From assembly GCA_026414575.1 (NCBI GenBank), contig JAOAIS010000021.1, forward strand, positions 1 through 48,283: a DNA stretch of 48,283 bases. Direction: 5' to 3'. Shown piece by piece: positions 23,662-33,348 of this stretch. The notes under the pieces are model-generated. The model had not been told where the DNA came from, searched no databases, and saw nothing but the letters and a program-made list of their open reading frames with translations. Source of the DNA: Aquificaceae bacterium. Lineage in GTDB: Bacteria; Aquificota; Aquificia; Aquificales; Aquificaceae. The stretch's first letter is position 1; each line of letters starts with the position of its first letter. The position numbers and the translations under genes are program-made.

Positions 23662-25117
23662 AGCATCTCAAGGTTCGTATAACCCCTTTCCTACCTGTGG
23701 TGATGTTGACGGTTTTCTTGCTCGTTCTCTACTACTTCCTTGTCCTTTTGCCCTTAGTCACTGCCAGTGGATACAGTTCTTCCTTCGACCGTCTTGACAA
23801 CCCATATGGACTTTGTGGTTGGACTTCAGAGGGAAAGAGGTATGTCCGCTGGTTCCTTTAATTCTCCTTAGTTTAAGGAAGGTCTGAAGATGCAAAGAGT
23901 CAGGGTGGATGCTTTCAGGAGGGCAGGTTTTTTGGATGGAGAGGTGCTTGATAGGGTGCGGGATTTAAGAAAAAAGGTGTATTTGGGCGACATTACCCTT
24001 TAGGAGGTTTACACGGGCTATACCCAAGTTATAGAAGGTTTGATAGAGATGTTAGAAAAATAATCCTCGGAGAAAGTTCGGGATTTGGAGCTCCACAGGT
24101 GTGTGCGCGCAAAGGTCCTTTTGCCGAAGGCTATAGAAGGCACGGTTAAAGAAAGGTGCTGTCCGTGCTTGTGGCCTCACATGGTAGGGTGGAGGAGGAT
24201 ATACGGAGTGATTACATGAAAGCCCTTCATACTCAGGAGTTTCTGGTTTCGGAGCTTATAAAGCTTTTGGAGCCTCTTCCAAAGGAGAAGCCAAAAGCAC
24301 TCAAAGACTGTAGCATGCTTGAGGCCATGAGGTCCGCCATAGCTGAAAAAGACCACCTAAGGACATAGACCCCGCCAGAGCCTTTGAGCTGGTGACCCTC
24401 AGAATGGACATACTCTACGATTTTTATAGATATCACAAGGAATAGGCGCTTTCTAAAGTGAGCAAAAGCAAAAGTTATGCCCACAAGTCTGCTGGCCTGC
24501 TGACCTTGCTAAGCCTTCCCCTCGTCCTTTTGTTGGTCTGGCTGTACCTTTCTGCCTTGAGCGGTATACGGAGCTGAAACACCTTGCTACTAAAGATAAC
24601 CTTATGGACCTATACAACGGCAAATTTTTCAGGGACGGCAAATTTTTCAGGGAGATGCTAAAAACAGCATATGGGAGGCAAAAAGATACGGGGAGAGCCT
24701 TGCCCTCTTGATTATTGACATGGACAACTTTAAGTTCATAAACGACAGGTTGGGACACAGTGCGGGCGACAGGATGCTAAAGATGGTAGCGGATGCGCTA
24801 AAGGAAAGGATAAGAGGGTCAGATATAGCCGCAAGATACAGAGGGGATGAGTTTGTAATAATCCTCAAGAGGGTAAACCCTGAGAATGCCAAGAAAATAG
24901 CCAAAGAACTAAAGGAGAGAGTAGAGGAGCTCAGCCTCGGGGCGCCCGACTGCGCCCTCGTGGAAGCCAAAGGGAGCATGGGCCTTGCCTTCTTCCCCTG
25001 CACGGCCAGGACCCAGACGGGCTTTTTTCTGCGGCGGATAGAGCCCTTCTTATGCCTAAGGCTACGGTCAAAAGAAAGTTGTCCATACCAGAGGGCTTGC
25101 TTTTTAGAGGCTTATAA
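23658..25117 (+). pseudogene. Decayed membrane sensor: NIT domain plus GGDEF domain
   Basis: Several frameshifts and stops break what was one gene. Reading across frames gives: a first membrane helix (VMLTVFLLVLYYFLVLLPL, the 67-residue track ORF); then, in another frame, GLQRERGMSAGSF at about 23821-23862, the hallmark of the nitrate/nitrite-sensing NIT domain; its helices continue (VDAFRRAGFLDGEVLDRVR, VYTGYTQVIEGLIEML, ALHTQEFLVSELIKLLEPL); then a second helix (LLTLLSLPLVLLLVWLYL); then a diguanylate cyclase domain (ELKHLATKDNLMDLYN, LIIDMDNFKFINDRLGHSAGDRML, RYRGDEFVIIL) whose end returns in another frame (DGLFSAADRALLMPKAT) and stops at 25117. The first G of GGDEF is lost. The live form would have made cyclic di-GMP in response to a periplasmic signal. 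Confidence 0.85.
24619..24654 (+). repeat. 18-bp tandem duplication in the GGDEF pseudogene
   Basis: GGCAAATTTTTCAGGGAC at 24619-24636 is followed at once by the same 18-mer with only the last base changed. It duplicates six codons (GKFFRD/GKFFRE) at the start of the GGDEF domain, one more lesion of the decayed gene, probably from replication slippage. Confidence 0.95.
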
Positions 25118-25125
25118 TCTTATAC

Positions 25126-26466
25126 ATGGAAGTTCATGTTCTGGTGGTGGATGACGAGAGGTCAATAAGGGAAACTCTAAAGGGCATTCTGCAGGAAGAG
25201 GGCTACAGAGTATCTACCGCAGACAGCATAAAGACCATGAAGGAAAAGGTTGAAAGAACCCACTTTCACTGCGTCCTCTTGGACCTTTGGCTTCCCGATG
25301 GCAACGGCCTTGATTACATAGCCTATCTTAAGGAAAAGCTACCCGGTTCAGCCCTTGTGGTCATAACGGGTCACGGCAAGACGGAGCATGCGGTAAAGGC
25401 CATAAAGGAGGGTGCCTATGACTTTTTAGAAAAGCCCTTTTCCATGGATAGGCTTCTTACGACCCTTCAGAGGTCTGTAAAGGAAGTGATAAGGTCTAAA
25501 AGGGGTGAAGAGGAGGACCCCATACTGGGCAACAGCAGACAGATGCTCAACATAAAGGAAACCCTTCAAAGGGTGGCAAAGACTGAAGTAAACATACTTG
25601 TGGTAGGTGAGAGCGGAACAGGAAAGGAGCTTGTTGCCAGAAGAATACACCAGCTTTCGGACAGGTCGGAGGGACCCTTTGTGGATATTAACTGCGCTGG
25701 ACTTCCCGATGAGCTGGTGGAGGCTGAGCTTTTTGGCTATGAAAAGGGCGCCTTTACTTCTGCAACCCAGAGGAAGCTGGGTAAGTTGGAGCTTGCCCAT
25801 GGTGGAACTCTCTTTCTTGATGAGGTGTCCGAGTTAAGCCAGAGGGCGCAGGCTAAACTCCTTAGGGTGCTTGAGACAAAAGAGTTTACAAGACTTGGAG
25901 GCATTCAAACCATAAAGTCTGACTTTAGGCTCATATGCGCTTCCAACAGGGACCTTAAGGAGGAGGTGGAAAGGGGTAGGTTCAGGGAGGACCTCTACCA
26001 CCGCGTCTCCACCTTTGTGATTACTCTACCGCCCCTCAGGGAAAGGGGCGATGATATACTCCTTCTTGCGGAACACTTTTTAAGCTTTTATCTTAAGAAG
26101 CACCACAAGGGCGAAAAGTACATGAGCGAAGAGGCGAAAAGACTTCTTCTCACCCACCAGTGGAGAGGTAACGTGAGGGAGCTAAAGAATCTTATGGAGA
26201 GGTTAGCCATACTTCATGAGGGTCTGCAGATAACAGAAAAGGACCTCAGATATCTTTTGGGCTTTGACCACCAGCCGGAGGACTTAAGTTCCTTACTTTC
26301 GGAACAAGATCTAAGAAAGGCAAGACAGAACTTTGAGAAGCTCTTTATAGAAAAAAAGCTAAGAGAGCAGGGTTACGACCTTAAAAAGACTGCAGAGGTT
26401 ATGGGTATAGACCTTTCTAACCTTTACAGGAAGATAAGGCATTACGGCATAGAGGTTGGCATATAA
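25126..26466 (+). CDS. Sigma54-dependent response regulator, NtrC family
   Basis: 446 residues: receiver domain (1-120) with Asp9/Asp10, phospho-acceptor Asp53 in LLDLWLPDGNG, Thr81 and Lys103; AAA+ domain (about 130-370) with Walker A GESGTGKE (161-168), Walker B TLFLDEV, arginine finger region FREDLYHRV; and a C-terminal Fis-type helix-turn-helix (LKKTAEVMGIDLSNLYRKI). The sigma54-contacting loop reads GAFTSA (208-213) rather than the usual GAFTGA. The DNA-binding end resembles NtrX. No histidine kinase is beside it; upstream is the dead NIT-GGDEF gene, 8 bp away. Targets are unknown. The ATG at 25126 has no strong ribosome site. Confidence 0.93.
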   Translation: MEVHVLVVDDERSIRETLKGILQEEGYRVSTADSIKTMKEKVERTHFHCVLLDLWLPDGNGLDYIAYLKEKLPGSALVVITGHGKTEHAVKAIKEGAYDFLEKPFSMDRLLTTLQRSVKEVIRSKRGEEEDPILGNSRQMLNIKETLQRVAKTEVNILVVGESGTGKELVARRIHQLSDRSEGPFVDINCAGLPDELVEAELFGYEKGAFTSATQRKLGKLELAHGGTLFLDEVSELSQRAQAKLLRVLETKEFTRLGGIQTIKSDFRLICASNRDLKEEVERGRFREDLYHRVSTFVITLPPLRERGDDILLLAEHFLSFYLKKHHKGEKYMSEEAKRLLLTHQWRGNVRELKNLMERLAILHEGLQITEKDLRYLLGFDHQPEDLSSLLSEQDLRKARQNFEKLFIEKKLREQGYDLKKTAEVMGIDLSNLYRKIRHYGIEVGI

Positions 26467-26470
26467 TTAA

Positions 26471-27931
<1,461 letters not shown>

Positions 27932-28057
27932 ACCATTAGGCATTATCCATTATTGAAATCTCCTCTTACGGGCATTGTTCTCAAGCCCTCGATAATCAAA
28001 CACCTTGAAAACTTTACCTCAAAACGCTCCATCGCTGAAGACATCCTCAAAAGGATG
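27932..28057. other. Spacer guaB to IS element
   Basis: About 125 bp with no gene. A small perfect hairpin (ACATCC-TCAAAA-GGATGT, 28041-28058) touches the left end of the IS5-like element. The track ORF at 28019-28240 is a wrong-frame reading of the transposase end. Confidence 0.5.
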
Positions 28058-29036
28058 TGAGACAAAATGCCATGTCCAATAATAGGTCCAGCATCTCCCA
28101 GAAGACCCCCATCTCACTAACCATCCCCATAAACCAAACCCACACCACCGCTTAAAAACATGCTCCTTATCATAACCTTGAACATCAGCCCCTTCACTGT
28201 ATTCTCGAGCCTCACACTGCTTACATGCCCCCCAAACCATCCCTTAGAAGGAAAAACTCTCCACATGCCATAGCTTGCCATACTAATTCTTCTCTTTCCA
28301 TTGCTTTATACCTTTCCTGATTCCCCTCACCGCTTCATTCCTTACCCTGTTGCCCGTTATCACCACATCTCTTCTAACCTTTATTACTGGCTTTATTCTT
28401 CTCTTTGCTAAGTGTCTGAATATCTCGTGACTGTCTATGTCTGTATATGCTATCACTTCCGTGTAACCTCGCAACCTCCAGCCTCAGCTTTCTTGACTGA
28501 GTTCTCCACAAGCTCTACCGCACATTGGCTATCATGTGTCTTGTTGTCTGTTACTTTCATATGCAACACTCTGCCACTGCTTATGTCAATGGCAACGTGA
28601 ACCTTTATCCCGCCTTTCCTTCTTTTCTTGCCATGCTTTTTGCTGAGCCATTCTCCTCTGTTTGTTAGCTTGATGCTTGTGGAGTCAAGAACTATGACAA
28701 AGTCTTGTGGTAAGTCTTTTGGATTATCTGGCAGGTGGTCAAATTGGAACTCTTCTCGGTTATGTCTGTAGTGGATGGTTCTGAAGTTTGGTAGTGGAAT
28801 AGATACAACTATATCTCTGAAGAGAGCTTTTGCAAAGCCTTCTGCTTGTCTGTATGGTAGCCTAAAGACATATTTAAAGAAGAGAATCAATAAGATGAGT
28901 GACCTTGGACACTTGGATGGTCTTCCTAACTTTTTTGCTTGCTTGTTTTGTGACTGTGCGTCAAGCATTTCTCCTCTTCTTACCAATTTCTCGTTATAAT
29001 TCTTCAAATATCTCTTTATGGGGTAATGTTATCTCA
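28058..29036 (-). mobile_element. IS5-like insertion sequence, about 980 bp, degenerate
   Basis: Imperfect terminal inverted repeats can be seen: TGAGACAAAATGCC at the left edge (28058-28071) and, on the minus strand from the right edge, TGAGATAACATTACCC (29036-29021). Between them lies one transposase gene broken by at least two frameshifts. The transposase resembles IS5-group enzymes that are common in thermophilic archaea and Aquificales. A target-site duplication could not be identified, so the exact edges are uncertain by some bases. The element is inserted between guaB and the tRNA-Asp region and is unlikely to move by itself. Confidence 0.75.
28117..29007 (-). pseudogene. Frameshifted IS5-family DDE transposase
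   Basis: The track splits it into 28453-29007 and 28283-28474, and the end lies in a further frame down to a TAG at 28117. Joined, it gives about 296 residues. The N-terminal part has LGRPSKCPRSLILLILFFKYVFRLPYRQAEGFAK; the first catalytic Asp is in VIVLDSTSIKL; the second is probably in YTDIDSHEIFRHLAKRRIKPVIKVR; the catalytic Glu region follows the second shift (WHVESF, then KGWFG-HVSSVRLENTVKGLM in the third frame). The start shown is a TTG; a better start was not found. Two frameshifts make it inactive unless programmed frameshifting occurs, for which no slippery site is evident. Confidence 0.85.
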
Positions 29037-29331
29037 TAAACCTGATATTAGACACAGCAAGGTATTTATTGATTTAATGACCTTTTCCCTTACAGAAAAT
29101 CATGTTTGACAAAAGAGAGCATAGTTTTAATCAAGAGCCTTTCTGCCGTTGTGGTGAAAATACCGCAAGCATAAAAAGCAAAAACCCAAATCTTACAGCG
29201 CTACCAGCCAAGGAGGACTTTTAGGATGTTTACTTGGGAACAAGGTTTGAACTATAGAAGGCGTAGCCATGGAATGGCTCTTGACCCTTGACTAATTTAA
29301 AGAGGAAATGGGAAATGTAGATTATATTAGA
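29037..29331. other. Intergenic stretch between IS element and tRNA-Asp
   Basis: About 295 bp with no reading frame of note. A TTGACA at 29106 is followed 15 bases later by TTAATC, a weak promoter-like pair pointing right to nothing recognisable. Confidence 0.4.
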
Positions 29332-29409
29332 TGGCGGAGCCGACGGGACTTGAACCCGCGCCCTCCGGCTTGACAGGCCGGCGTTCTGACCGGGCTGAAC
29401 TACGGCTCC
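29332..29409 (-). tRNA. tRNA-Asp (GTC), CCA encoded
   Basis: Minus-strand cloverleaf with acceptor GGAGCCG/CGGCTCC, D stem GTTC/GAAC, anticodon stem CCGGC/GCCGG around CTGTCAA (anticodon GTC), T arm GCGGG-TTCAAGT-CCCGT, discriminator G and an encoded CCA. It is the only one of the four tRNAs in the window with CCA in the gene. It follows the pterin dehydratase gene by 18 bp on the same strand. Confidence 0.95.
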
Positions 29410-29427
29410 TGTAGGTTATAAATTATA

Positions 29428-29742
29428 TCACCTTTTAAGAAGAAGCGAGACAATCTTTTCTATCTCCTCTGCGAGTAAAAAGTCCTTATGTGTCAGGCCC
29501 ATCGCTTCATGGGTGGTGAGCTTTACCTTTAGGGTTTTGTAGCCTACTTCCATATCGGGATGGTGCCAATGAGCTTCCGCAAGGCTTGCTATCGCGTTTA
29601 GAAGAAAAATGGTCTCCTTCCAGTTTTTTGTGAGGTAGTCCTTGTAGATAAACTTTCCATCAAAGCTCCACCCGGGCAGGCGCCTTAAACCCTCTTCTAT
29701 ATCTTCCTTTGAATAAACCTTTAGTTCGCCTTCGCCTGACAA
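29428..29742 (-). CDS. phhB: 4a-hydroxytetrahydrobiopterin dehydratase (PCD)
   Basis: About 104 residues from a TTG at 29742 (a GTG at 29751 is an alternative). The track start at 29853 adds residues that lie in the PerR-like gene in another frame and is rejected. The core shows the PCD pattern LPGWSFDGKFIYKDYLTKNW, the catalytic AEAHWHHPDMEVGYKTLKVKL and a TTHEAMGLTHKDFLLAEEI end. The family dehydrates 4a-hydroxypterins; in bacteria without aromatic hydroxylases a role in pterin recycling or molybdopterin metabolism has been proposed. The start overlaps the end of the PerR-like gene by about 20 bp. Confidence 0.88.
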   Translation of the reverse strand: MSGEGELKVYSKEDIEEGLRRLPGWSFDGKFIYKDYLTKNWKETIFLLNAIASLAEAHWHHPDMEVGYKTLKVKLTTHEAMGLTHKDFLLAEEIEKIVSLLLKR

Positions 29743-30152
29743 CTTGGGCACACTCCGTATATGTGAAGGGAATAGTTGAGAATTCTGTAGCCTTCCATGT
29801 GGCTGGGCGGTACCCAGTCTATGCGGAAGGTCACATCCCTTATTGCTCCACACTGTGTGCAGATGAGGTGATGGTGGTCGCTTATGTTGGCATCATACCT
29901 TATGGAGCCACCCCAGTAGGCTACCTTTTTGATAAAGCCAAGTTCCTCCAAAGTTTCGACCGTCCTGTAGACGGTCGCAAGGGATACGAAGGGATATTTC
30001 TTCTTTATCTCGTTGTATATTTCCTCTACCGTTGGGTGGTCTTCTCTGTTGAGTAGCACCTCGTAAACGGCTACCCTCTGGGGTGTTATCTTTAGCCCGG
30101 TGTGCTTACAAGCTTCTATAAACTCCTTCAACTTTTCCTCTTTGTGTTGCAT
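29721..30152 (-). CDS. perR: Fur-family regulator, PerR-like
   Basis: 143 residues. The winged helix (about 18-85) has LKITPQRVAVYEVLLN and VSLATVYRTVETLEELGFI. The two structural zinc pairs are present (CTQC and CPSC). The sensing site fits PerR rather than Fur: Asp in RYDANISDHHHLIC, the His run, and Asp in GAIRDV, plus an upstream His in REDHPTVEE. PerR uses iron or manganese and senses peroxide by His oxidation. It is divergent from a DUF192 gene only 20 bp away, with an AT-rich box between. Targets are not visible; Fur or Zur function cannot be excluded by sequence alone. Confidence 0.85.
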   Translation of the reverse strand: MQHKEEKLKEFIEACKHTGLKITPQRVAVYEVLLNREDHPTVEEIYNEIKKKYPFVSLATVYRTVETLEELGFIKKVAYWGGSIRYDANISDHHHLICTQCGAIRDVTFRIDWVPPSHMEGYRILNYSLHIYGVCPSCQAKAN

Positions 30153-30157
30153 GGCTA

Positions 30158-30163
30158 TATAAT
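30158..30163 (+). promoter_or_regulatory. -10 box in the 20-bp gap perR/DUF192
   Basis: TATATAATATAAA occupies the gap between two divergent ATGs. TATAAT (30158-30163) ends 9 bases before the DUF192 ATG, and the minus strand of the same run (TATATT/TATTAT) lies close to the perR ATG. There is no room for long leaders. Confidence 0.45.
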
Positions 30164-30172
30164 ATAAACCAT

Positions 30173-30595
30173 ATGCTAATTATTTTCAATATATTGTGCC
30201 TTTTTCTTGTTATTCTCTCTTTTTCTTACTCTCGGGTAACCCAGTGTAGGCTTATGGTGGCGTATACACCAGAAGAGCGGGCAAGGGGGTTGATGGGCTA
30301 CAGGTCTCTTCCTGATTTTGATGGCATGGTATTCCTATACAAGGATAAGGAGATAAGACACTTCTGGAACAAAAACACACACCTTGAGTTGGATGTGTAC
30401 TGGATAAAGGAGGCTAAGGTGGTTGGCAGATCTTACCTGCCACCCGTTGAACTTGCTGGCATAGTTGTAGTCTCCTCGCCGGAGCCTGTGGACAGGGTGG
30501 TGGAACTCCTAAGAGGCACTAAATGCGTATATGAGGGGATTCTGCTTTCACCTGAGCTTGAGGGTAGCAAGGGCAAGGATGCCAAGAAGAAGTGA
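30173..30595 (+). CDS. DUF192 family exported protein
   Basis: 140 residues. An N-terminal hydrophobic stretch (about 2-20, [18 protein letters not shown]) is a signal or anchor. The DUF192 pattern follows: [24 protein letters not shown], then [16 protein letters not shown] and the closing [18 protein letters not shown]. The family is a small beta fold of unknown function, often periplasmic. Tryptophan and asparagine in FWNKNT match the usual FWMKNT. A short lysine-rich tail ends the protein. The 3-prime 48 bp overlap the convergent mraY gene. No function is claimed. Confidence 0.88.
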   Translation: MLIIFNILCLFLVILSFSYSRVTQCRLMVAYTPEERARGLMGYRSLPDFDGMVFLYKDKEIRHFWNKNTHLELDVYWIKEAKVVGRSYLPPVELAGIVVVSSPEPVDRVVELLRGTKCVYEGILLSPELEGSKGKDAKKK

Positions 30596-31627
30596 GATTA
30601 TCCACATCCTCACTACTATCTTTGGCTCTGGCACGCCGGAAAGTTCAAGGTGATGGTGGAAAGGTGCCATCTTGAAGAGCCTTTTCCCTCCTGTAAGCCT
30701 GAAGTAGATGACCTGAAGTATCACCGACAAGGTTTCAAACACAAAGATGCCGCCTGCCAGAGGAAGCAACAGCTCCGATTTGGCTACAAGAGCCATAACA
30801 CCAAGACCAGCACCAAGGGATAGGGCGCCCACATCGCCCATAAAAAGCTGTGCAGGGAAGGCATTAAACCACAAAAAGCCAAGACCAGCACCCACTATGG
30901 CAAAACACAGCACGGTTACATCTCCAGCATAGGGCACATAGGGAATATTCAGATAGTTGGCTATGCCGGCGTGCCCTACCGCATAGGCTATTACACCCAA
31001 GCTCGCCGCCGTTGTCATAACAGGTCCTATAGCAAGGCCATCCAATCCGTCGGTAAGGTTAACCGCGTTGGATGTAGCCACTATAACAAGCGCTGCAAAG
31101 GGTATATAAAGAAGGCCCAGGTCAATCTGAAGATTTTTAAAGAGTGGAAAGTATAGCTTTGTGTTTACCTCGCTGTAAAGGTATACGAAAAGGGCGGTTA
31201 TGCCAGCGACCGTCATCTGGGCAAGGAACTTCTTTTTTGCGGATATGCCCCTTTTGTTCCTTAGTTTTAAAAAGTCATCCCAGAAACCTATGAGGGCAAA
31301 GCCTAATATGCAGAAGGAAATAACCCAAAAGTAGAAAAGGTCAAGCCTCATGAGAAGGAAGGAGGTAAAAAGCACTGACAAAACTATGATTAGCCCGCCC
31401 ATGGTGGGAGTGTATTTTTTTATCACATGTCCTTCGGGAGTATACTCTCTTATGTATCCTTTAAAAAGCCTCTGAAAGGCTTTCATTCTTTTCATGAACA
31501 CGGGTGTTAGCAGTAAGGTCAAGGCAAAAGCTATAAATACAGCAAGGAAGGAGCGAAAGGTTATGTACTTGAATACATTGAAGGCGAACAGATAATCTCT
31601 AAGGTAGAGAGCTATGTGGTAAAGCAT
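30548..31627 (-). CDS. mraY: Phospho-N-acetylmuramoyl-pentapeptide transferase
   Basis: 359 residues from the ATG at 31627, the same length as the structurally known Aquifex aeolicus MraY; the track start (31660) is 11 codons too long and would overlap the gene upstream. About ten membrane helices are apparent. Key segments: [10 protein letters not shown], the first Asp pair in [24 protein letters not shown], and the PFHHHLEL histidine loop with [17 protein letters not shown] before it. It moves phospho-MurNAc-pentapeptide to undecaprenyl phosphate, making lipid I at the inner membrane. It follows the RNA methyltransferase gene by one base. No other mur genes are near. Confidence 0.97.
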   Translation of the reverse strand: MLYHIALYLRDYLFAFNVFKYITFRSFLAVFIAFALTLLLTPVFMKRMKAFQRLFKGYIREYTPEGHVIKKYTPTMGGLIIVLSVLFTSFLLMRLDLFYFWVISFCILGFALIGFWDDFLKLRNKRGISAKKKFLAQMTVAGITALFVYLYSEVNTKLYFPLFKNLQIDLGLLYIPFAALVIVATSNAVNLTDGLDGLAIGPVMTTAASLGVIAYAVGHAGIANYLNIPYVPYAGDVTVLCFAIVGAGLGFLWFNAFPAQLFMGDVGALSLGAGLGVMALVAKSELLLPLAGGIFVFETLSVILQVIYFRLTGGKRLFKMAPFHHHLELSGVPEPKIVVRMWIISLLLGILALATLKLR

Positions 31628-31628
31628 C

Positions 31629-32201
31629 TCAACACCTATTACTACTGAGAAGTCTGTCAAGTATTATGGCTACTGCGTTCCTTACCGAAAGGTGGTTCCA
31701 GTTCCCCGCTCCATAGACGGGTTCAAGCACATAGTCAAAGGTTTGCATCAAGGAGGGTGGTATGCCGTAGCCTGTGCCAAAAAGGAGCAGAAAGTCCCTC
31801 TCCCTCTTGCGTATCTCTTCGGAGAGCCAGCGGTACGAAACCGTGTTAGGGTAGGCCCTTGCGTCGGTGCCCACAAGGACGGGCCTTTTACCTCTACAGG
31901 AGGTAATGTCCTCCATAACCTCATCGAGGGTATAGCATAGCTTGACAAGTTTTATTGTTTCGTTCCTTGTGGGATTTGTCCTTATGCCCTCTTCCGATAG
32001 CCAGTATTCCATCTGTTTTTTTATTATGATTCTTTGGCCATCAACCGGTTGAACTATGTAATAGGTGTTTATCTCGTATGTCCTTGCCGGTCTTGCAATA
32101 TCGTGAAGGTCCATGGTAGTGAAGGAGGTTATTATAGTTTTACCCTCTTTGTCCATGGCGGGGTAGTGAAGGAGGGCTATGAACACATTTTGGTTTATCA
32201 T
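31629..32201 (-). CDS. SAM-dependent RNA methyltransferase family protein (SPOUT-like, PF09936 type)
   Basis: 190 residues from the ATG at 32201, with AAGGA upstream; the track start (32345) adds 48 residues on the reverse of the GT9 gene and is rejected. The sequence begins [43 protein letters not shown], the typical opening of this family, whose members are separate genes or are fused to TrmD. Later segments are VLVGTDAR and [26 protein letters not shown], a knot-like SAM site (SPOUT). RNA is the probable substrate, but the exact target is unknown. It is followed by mraY after a single base (TGA-G-ATG). Confidence 0.75.
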   Translation of the reverse strand: MINQNVFIALLHYPAMDKEGKTIITSFTTMDLHDIARPARTYEINTYYIVQPVDGQRIIIKKQMEYWLSEEGIRTNPTRNETIKLVKLCYTLDEVMEDITSCRGKRPVLVGTDARAYPNTVSYRWLSEEIRKRERDFLLLFGTGYGIPPSLMQTFDYVLEPVYGAGNWNHLSVRNAVAIILDRLLSSNRC

Positions 32202-32218
32202 AAATTCCTTATTATAGC

Positions 32219-32998
32219 ATGTGGCTTCTTTACAGAAGGGGTGGCCTTGGGGATACGCTCTTGACCTTTCCCATACTTGAGCTTTTAAAAAGGTCTGGCA
32301 AAAGGGTTTGTGCAGTGGGGAACACGGATTATTTTCTTTTGGCAAAGGCTGTGGGCTGGGTGGACCTCATAAGCTCTGAGGTTCCAGAGGGGGATTTTGA
32401 GGAGAGAATCATAATATCCTTTGAGGGCAATCTAAGGCCTTTTCCAGAGGATAGAGTTTGGATTGTGGAACACTATTTCAGAAGTCTTGGTTTTGAAAAC
32501 CATTTTTCAAGAATTATCCCTGTGGAGCCAAAGTTGGGGAGTCCCCTTGAGGGCTGTGCAGTGCTTCATCCTTCCAGCGGGTCACCCAAAAAGAACCCAC
32601 CGCTGGAGCTTTTTCTAAGGATTGAAGACTTCCTTAGGCGTGAGGGTCTAAGAACCTTATACCTCATAGGCGAAGCGGATGGTTGGCTAAAAGAATATGT
32701 AAAAAACTACTTTGAGAGCCTATCCCCCTTGGAGATGGCAAGAGCTTTAAGAACTGCACGGTTATTTGTGGGTGCAGACAGTGGACTTTCCCATCTTGCA
32801 AGCTACTGCGGGCTCCCTACATTTATTTTCTATGGACCAACAGACCCCGTAATATGGAAACCAATAGGAGAAAGGGTCTTTCAGATAGCCCTAAGTCCTC
32901 CCTGTAGTCCCTGTTTTCCCAACGTATGCGATGAGAAAAGTTGCCTTCCCCTGGAGCCACTCTTTGAGGCTTTCCTTCTTGCCTACAGGAGTCTTTAG
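32219..32998 (+). CDS. Glycosyltransferase family 9 (heptosyltransferase-like)
   Basis: 259 residues, shorter than typical WaaC/WaaF (about 320-350). It starts RRGGLGDTLLTFPILELL, the family N-terminus with its conserved Gly-Asp, and ends with the nucleotide-sugar domain LHPSSGSPKKNPP, ARLFVGADSGLSHLASYCGLPTFIFYGPTDP. The C-terminal SPPCSPCFPNVC has several cysteines. GT9 enzymes add heptose to the LPS core; HldA at 33.3 kb makes its precursor. The gap to the divergent methyltransferase gene is 17 bp and no ribosome site precedes the ATG, so the message may be leaderless or begin further upstream. Confidence 0.85.
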   Translation: MWLLYRRGGLGDTLLTFPILELLKRSGKRVCAVGNTDYFLLAKAVGWVDLISSEVPEGDFEERIIISFEGNLRPFPEDRVWIVEHYFRSLGFENHFSRIIPVEPKLGSPLEGCAVLHPSSGSPKKNPPLELFLRIEDFLRREGLRTLYLIGEADGWLKEYVKNYFESLSPLEMARALRTARLFVGADSGLSHLASYCGLPTFIFYGPTDPVIWKPIGERVFQIALSPPCSPCFPNVCDEKSCLPLEPLFEAFLLAYRSL

Positions 32999-33024
32999 AT
33001 GTTTATATTTTTTTGTTTCCCCAC

Positions 33025-33348
33025 TCAGAAAACCTCCCTTATGTGTTCCACATCCTTACCCCTTATTACCACAACCTCCAGCCGATAGCTGTCCGCTGGG
33101 TTTTTCTGAAGAAACTCTTCCACACAGCGCAATATCCTCTGTAGCTTCCTTCTGTCAAACCTTTCTGCGGGGTCTCCCAGATTCTTGCTTCTGCCTCCCT
33201 TTACCTCTACAAAGACAAGCGTATTGCGGTCAATGGCTACTATGTCTATCTCACCAAACCTACAGTGGTAATTCCTGTAAAGAATGCGATAGCCTAAGCT
33301 CTGAAGGTATTCTACTGCAAAGGTCTCAAACTCTACACCCTTCCTCAA
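33025..33348 (-). CDS. yraN: YraN family (UPF0102) nuclease-like protein
   Basis: 107 residues beginning at a TTG. The YraN fold related to restriction endonucleases and Holliday resolvases is recognisable by [37 protein letters not shown], then VFVEVKGGRS (the D-(E/Q)xK nuclease-like residues) and RRKLQRILRCVEEFL. Biochemical function is not settled in the family. The start overlaps the end of the heptose kinase gene by 23 bp, implying coupled translation. It converges with the GT9 gene with 26 bp between stops. Confidence 0.9.
   Translation of the reverse strand: MRKGVEFETFAVEYLQSLGYRILYRNYHCRFGEIDIVAIDRNTLVFVEVKGGRSKNLGDPAERFDRRKLQRILRCVEEFLQKNPADSYRLEVVVIRGKDVEHIREVF

Noticed and set aside
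24156-24368. 70-residue ORF as a separate gene
   Set aside because: It is one frame-fragment of the NIT domain of the decayed sensor, not an independent gene.
24453-25003. Two minus-strand ORFs (101 and 118 residues) over the GGDEF relic
   Set aside because: The plus strand reads clear GGDEF and membrane segments; the minus frames are shadows.
27932-28057. Terminator after guaB
   Set aside because: The only hairpin (28041-28058) is short, has no T-run and lies at the IS edge.
28019-28240. 73-residue minus-strand ORF rich in Trp and Gly
   Set aside because: It is the end of the IS transposase read in a wrong frame; the correct frame gives KGWFG-HVSSVRLENTVKGLM.
29096-29130. Promoter-like TTGACA near 29106
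   Set aside because: The -10 partner is poor and no gene or RNA follows in that direction.
31629-32345. Long start of the RNA methyltransferase at 32345
   Set aside because: The first 48 residues overlap the divergent GT9 gene and do not match the family; ATG 32201 has a ribosome site and the family N-terminus.
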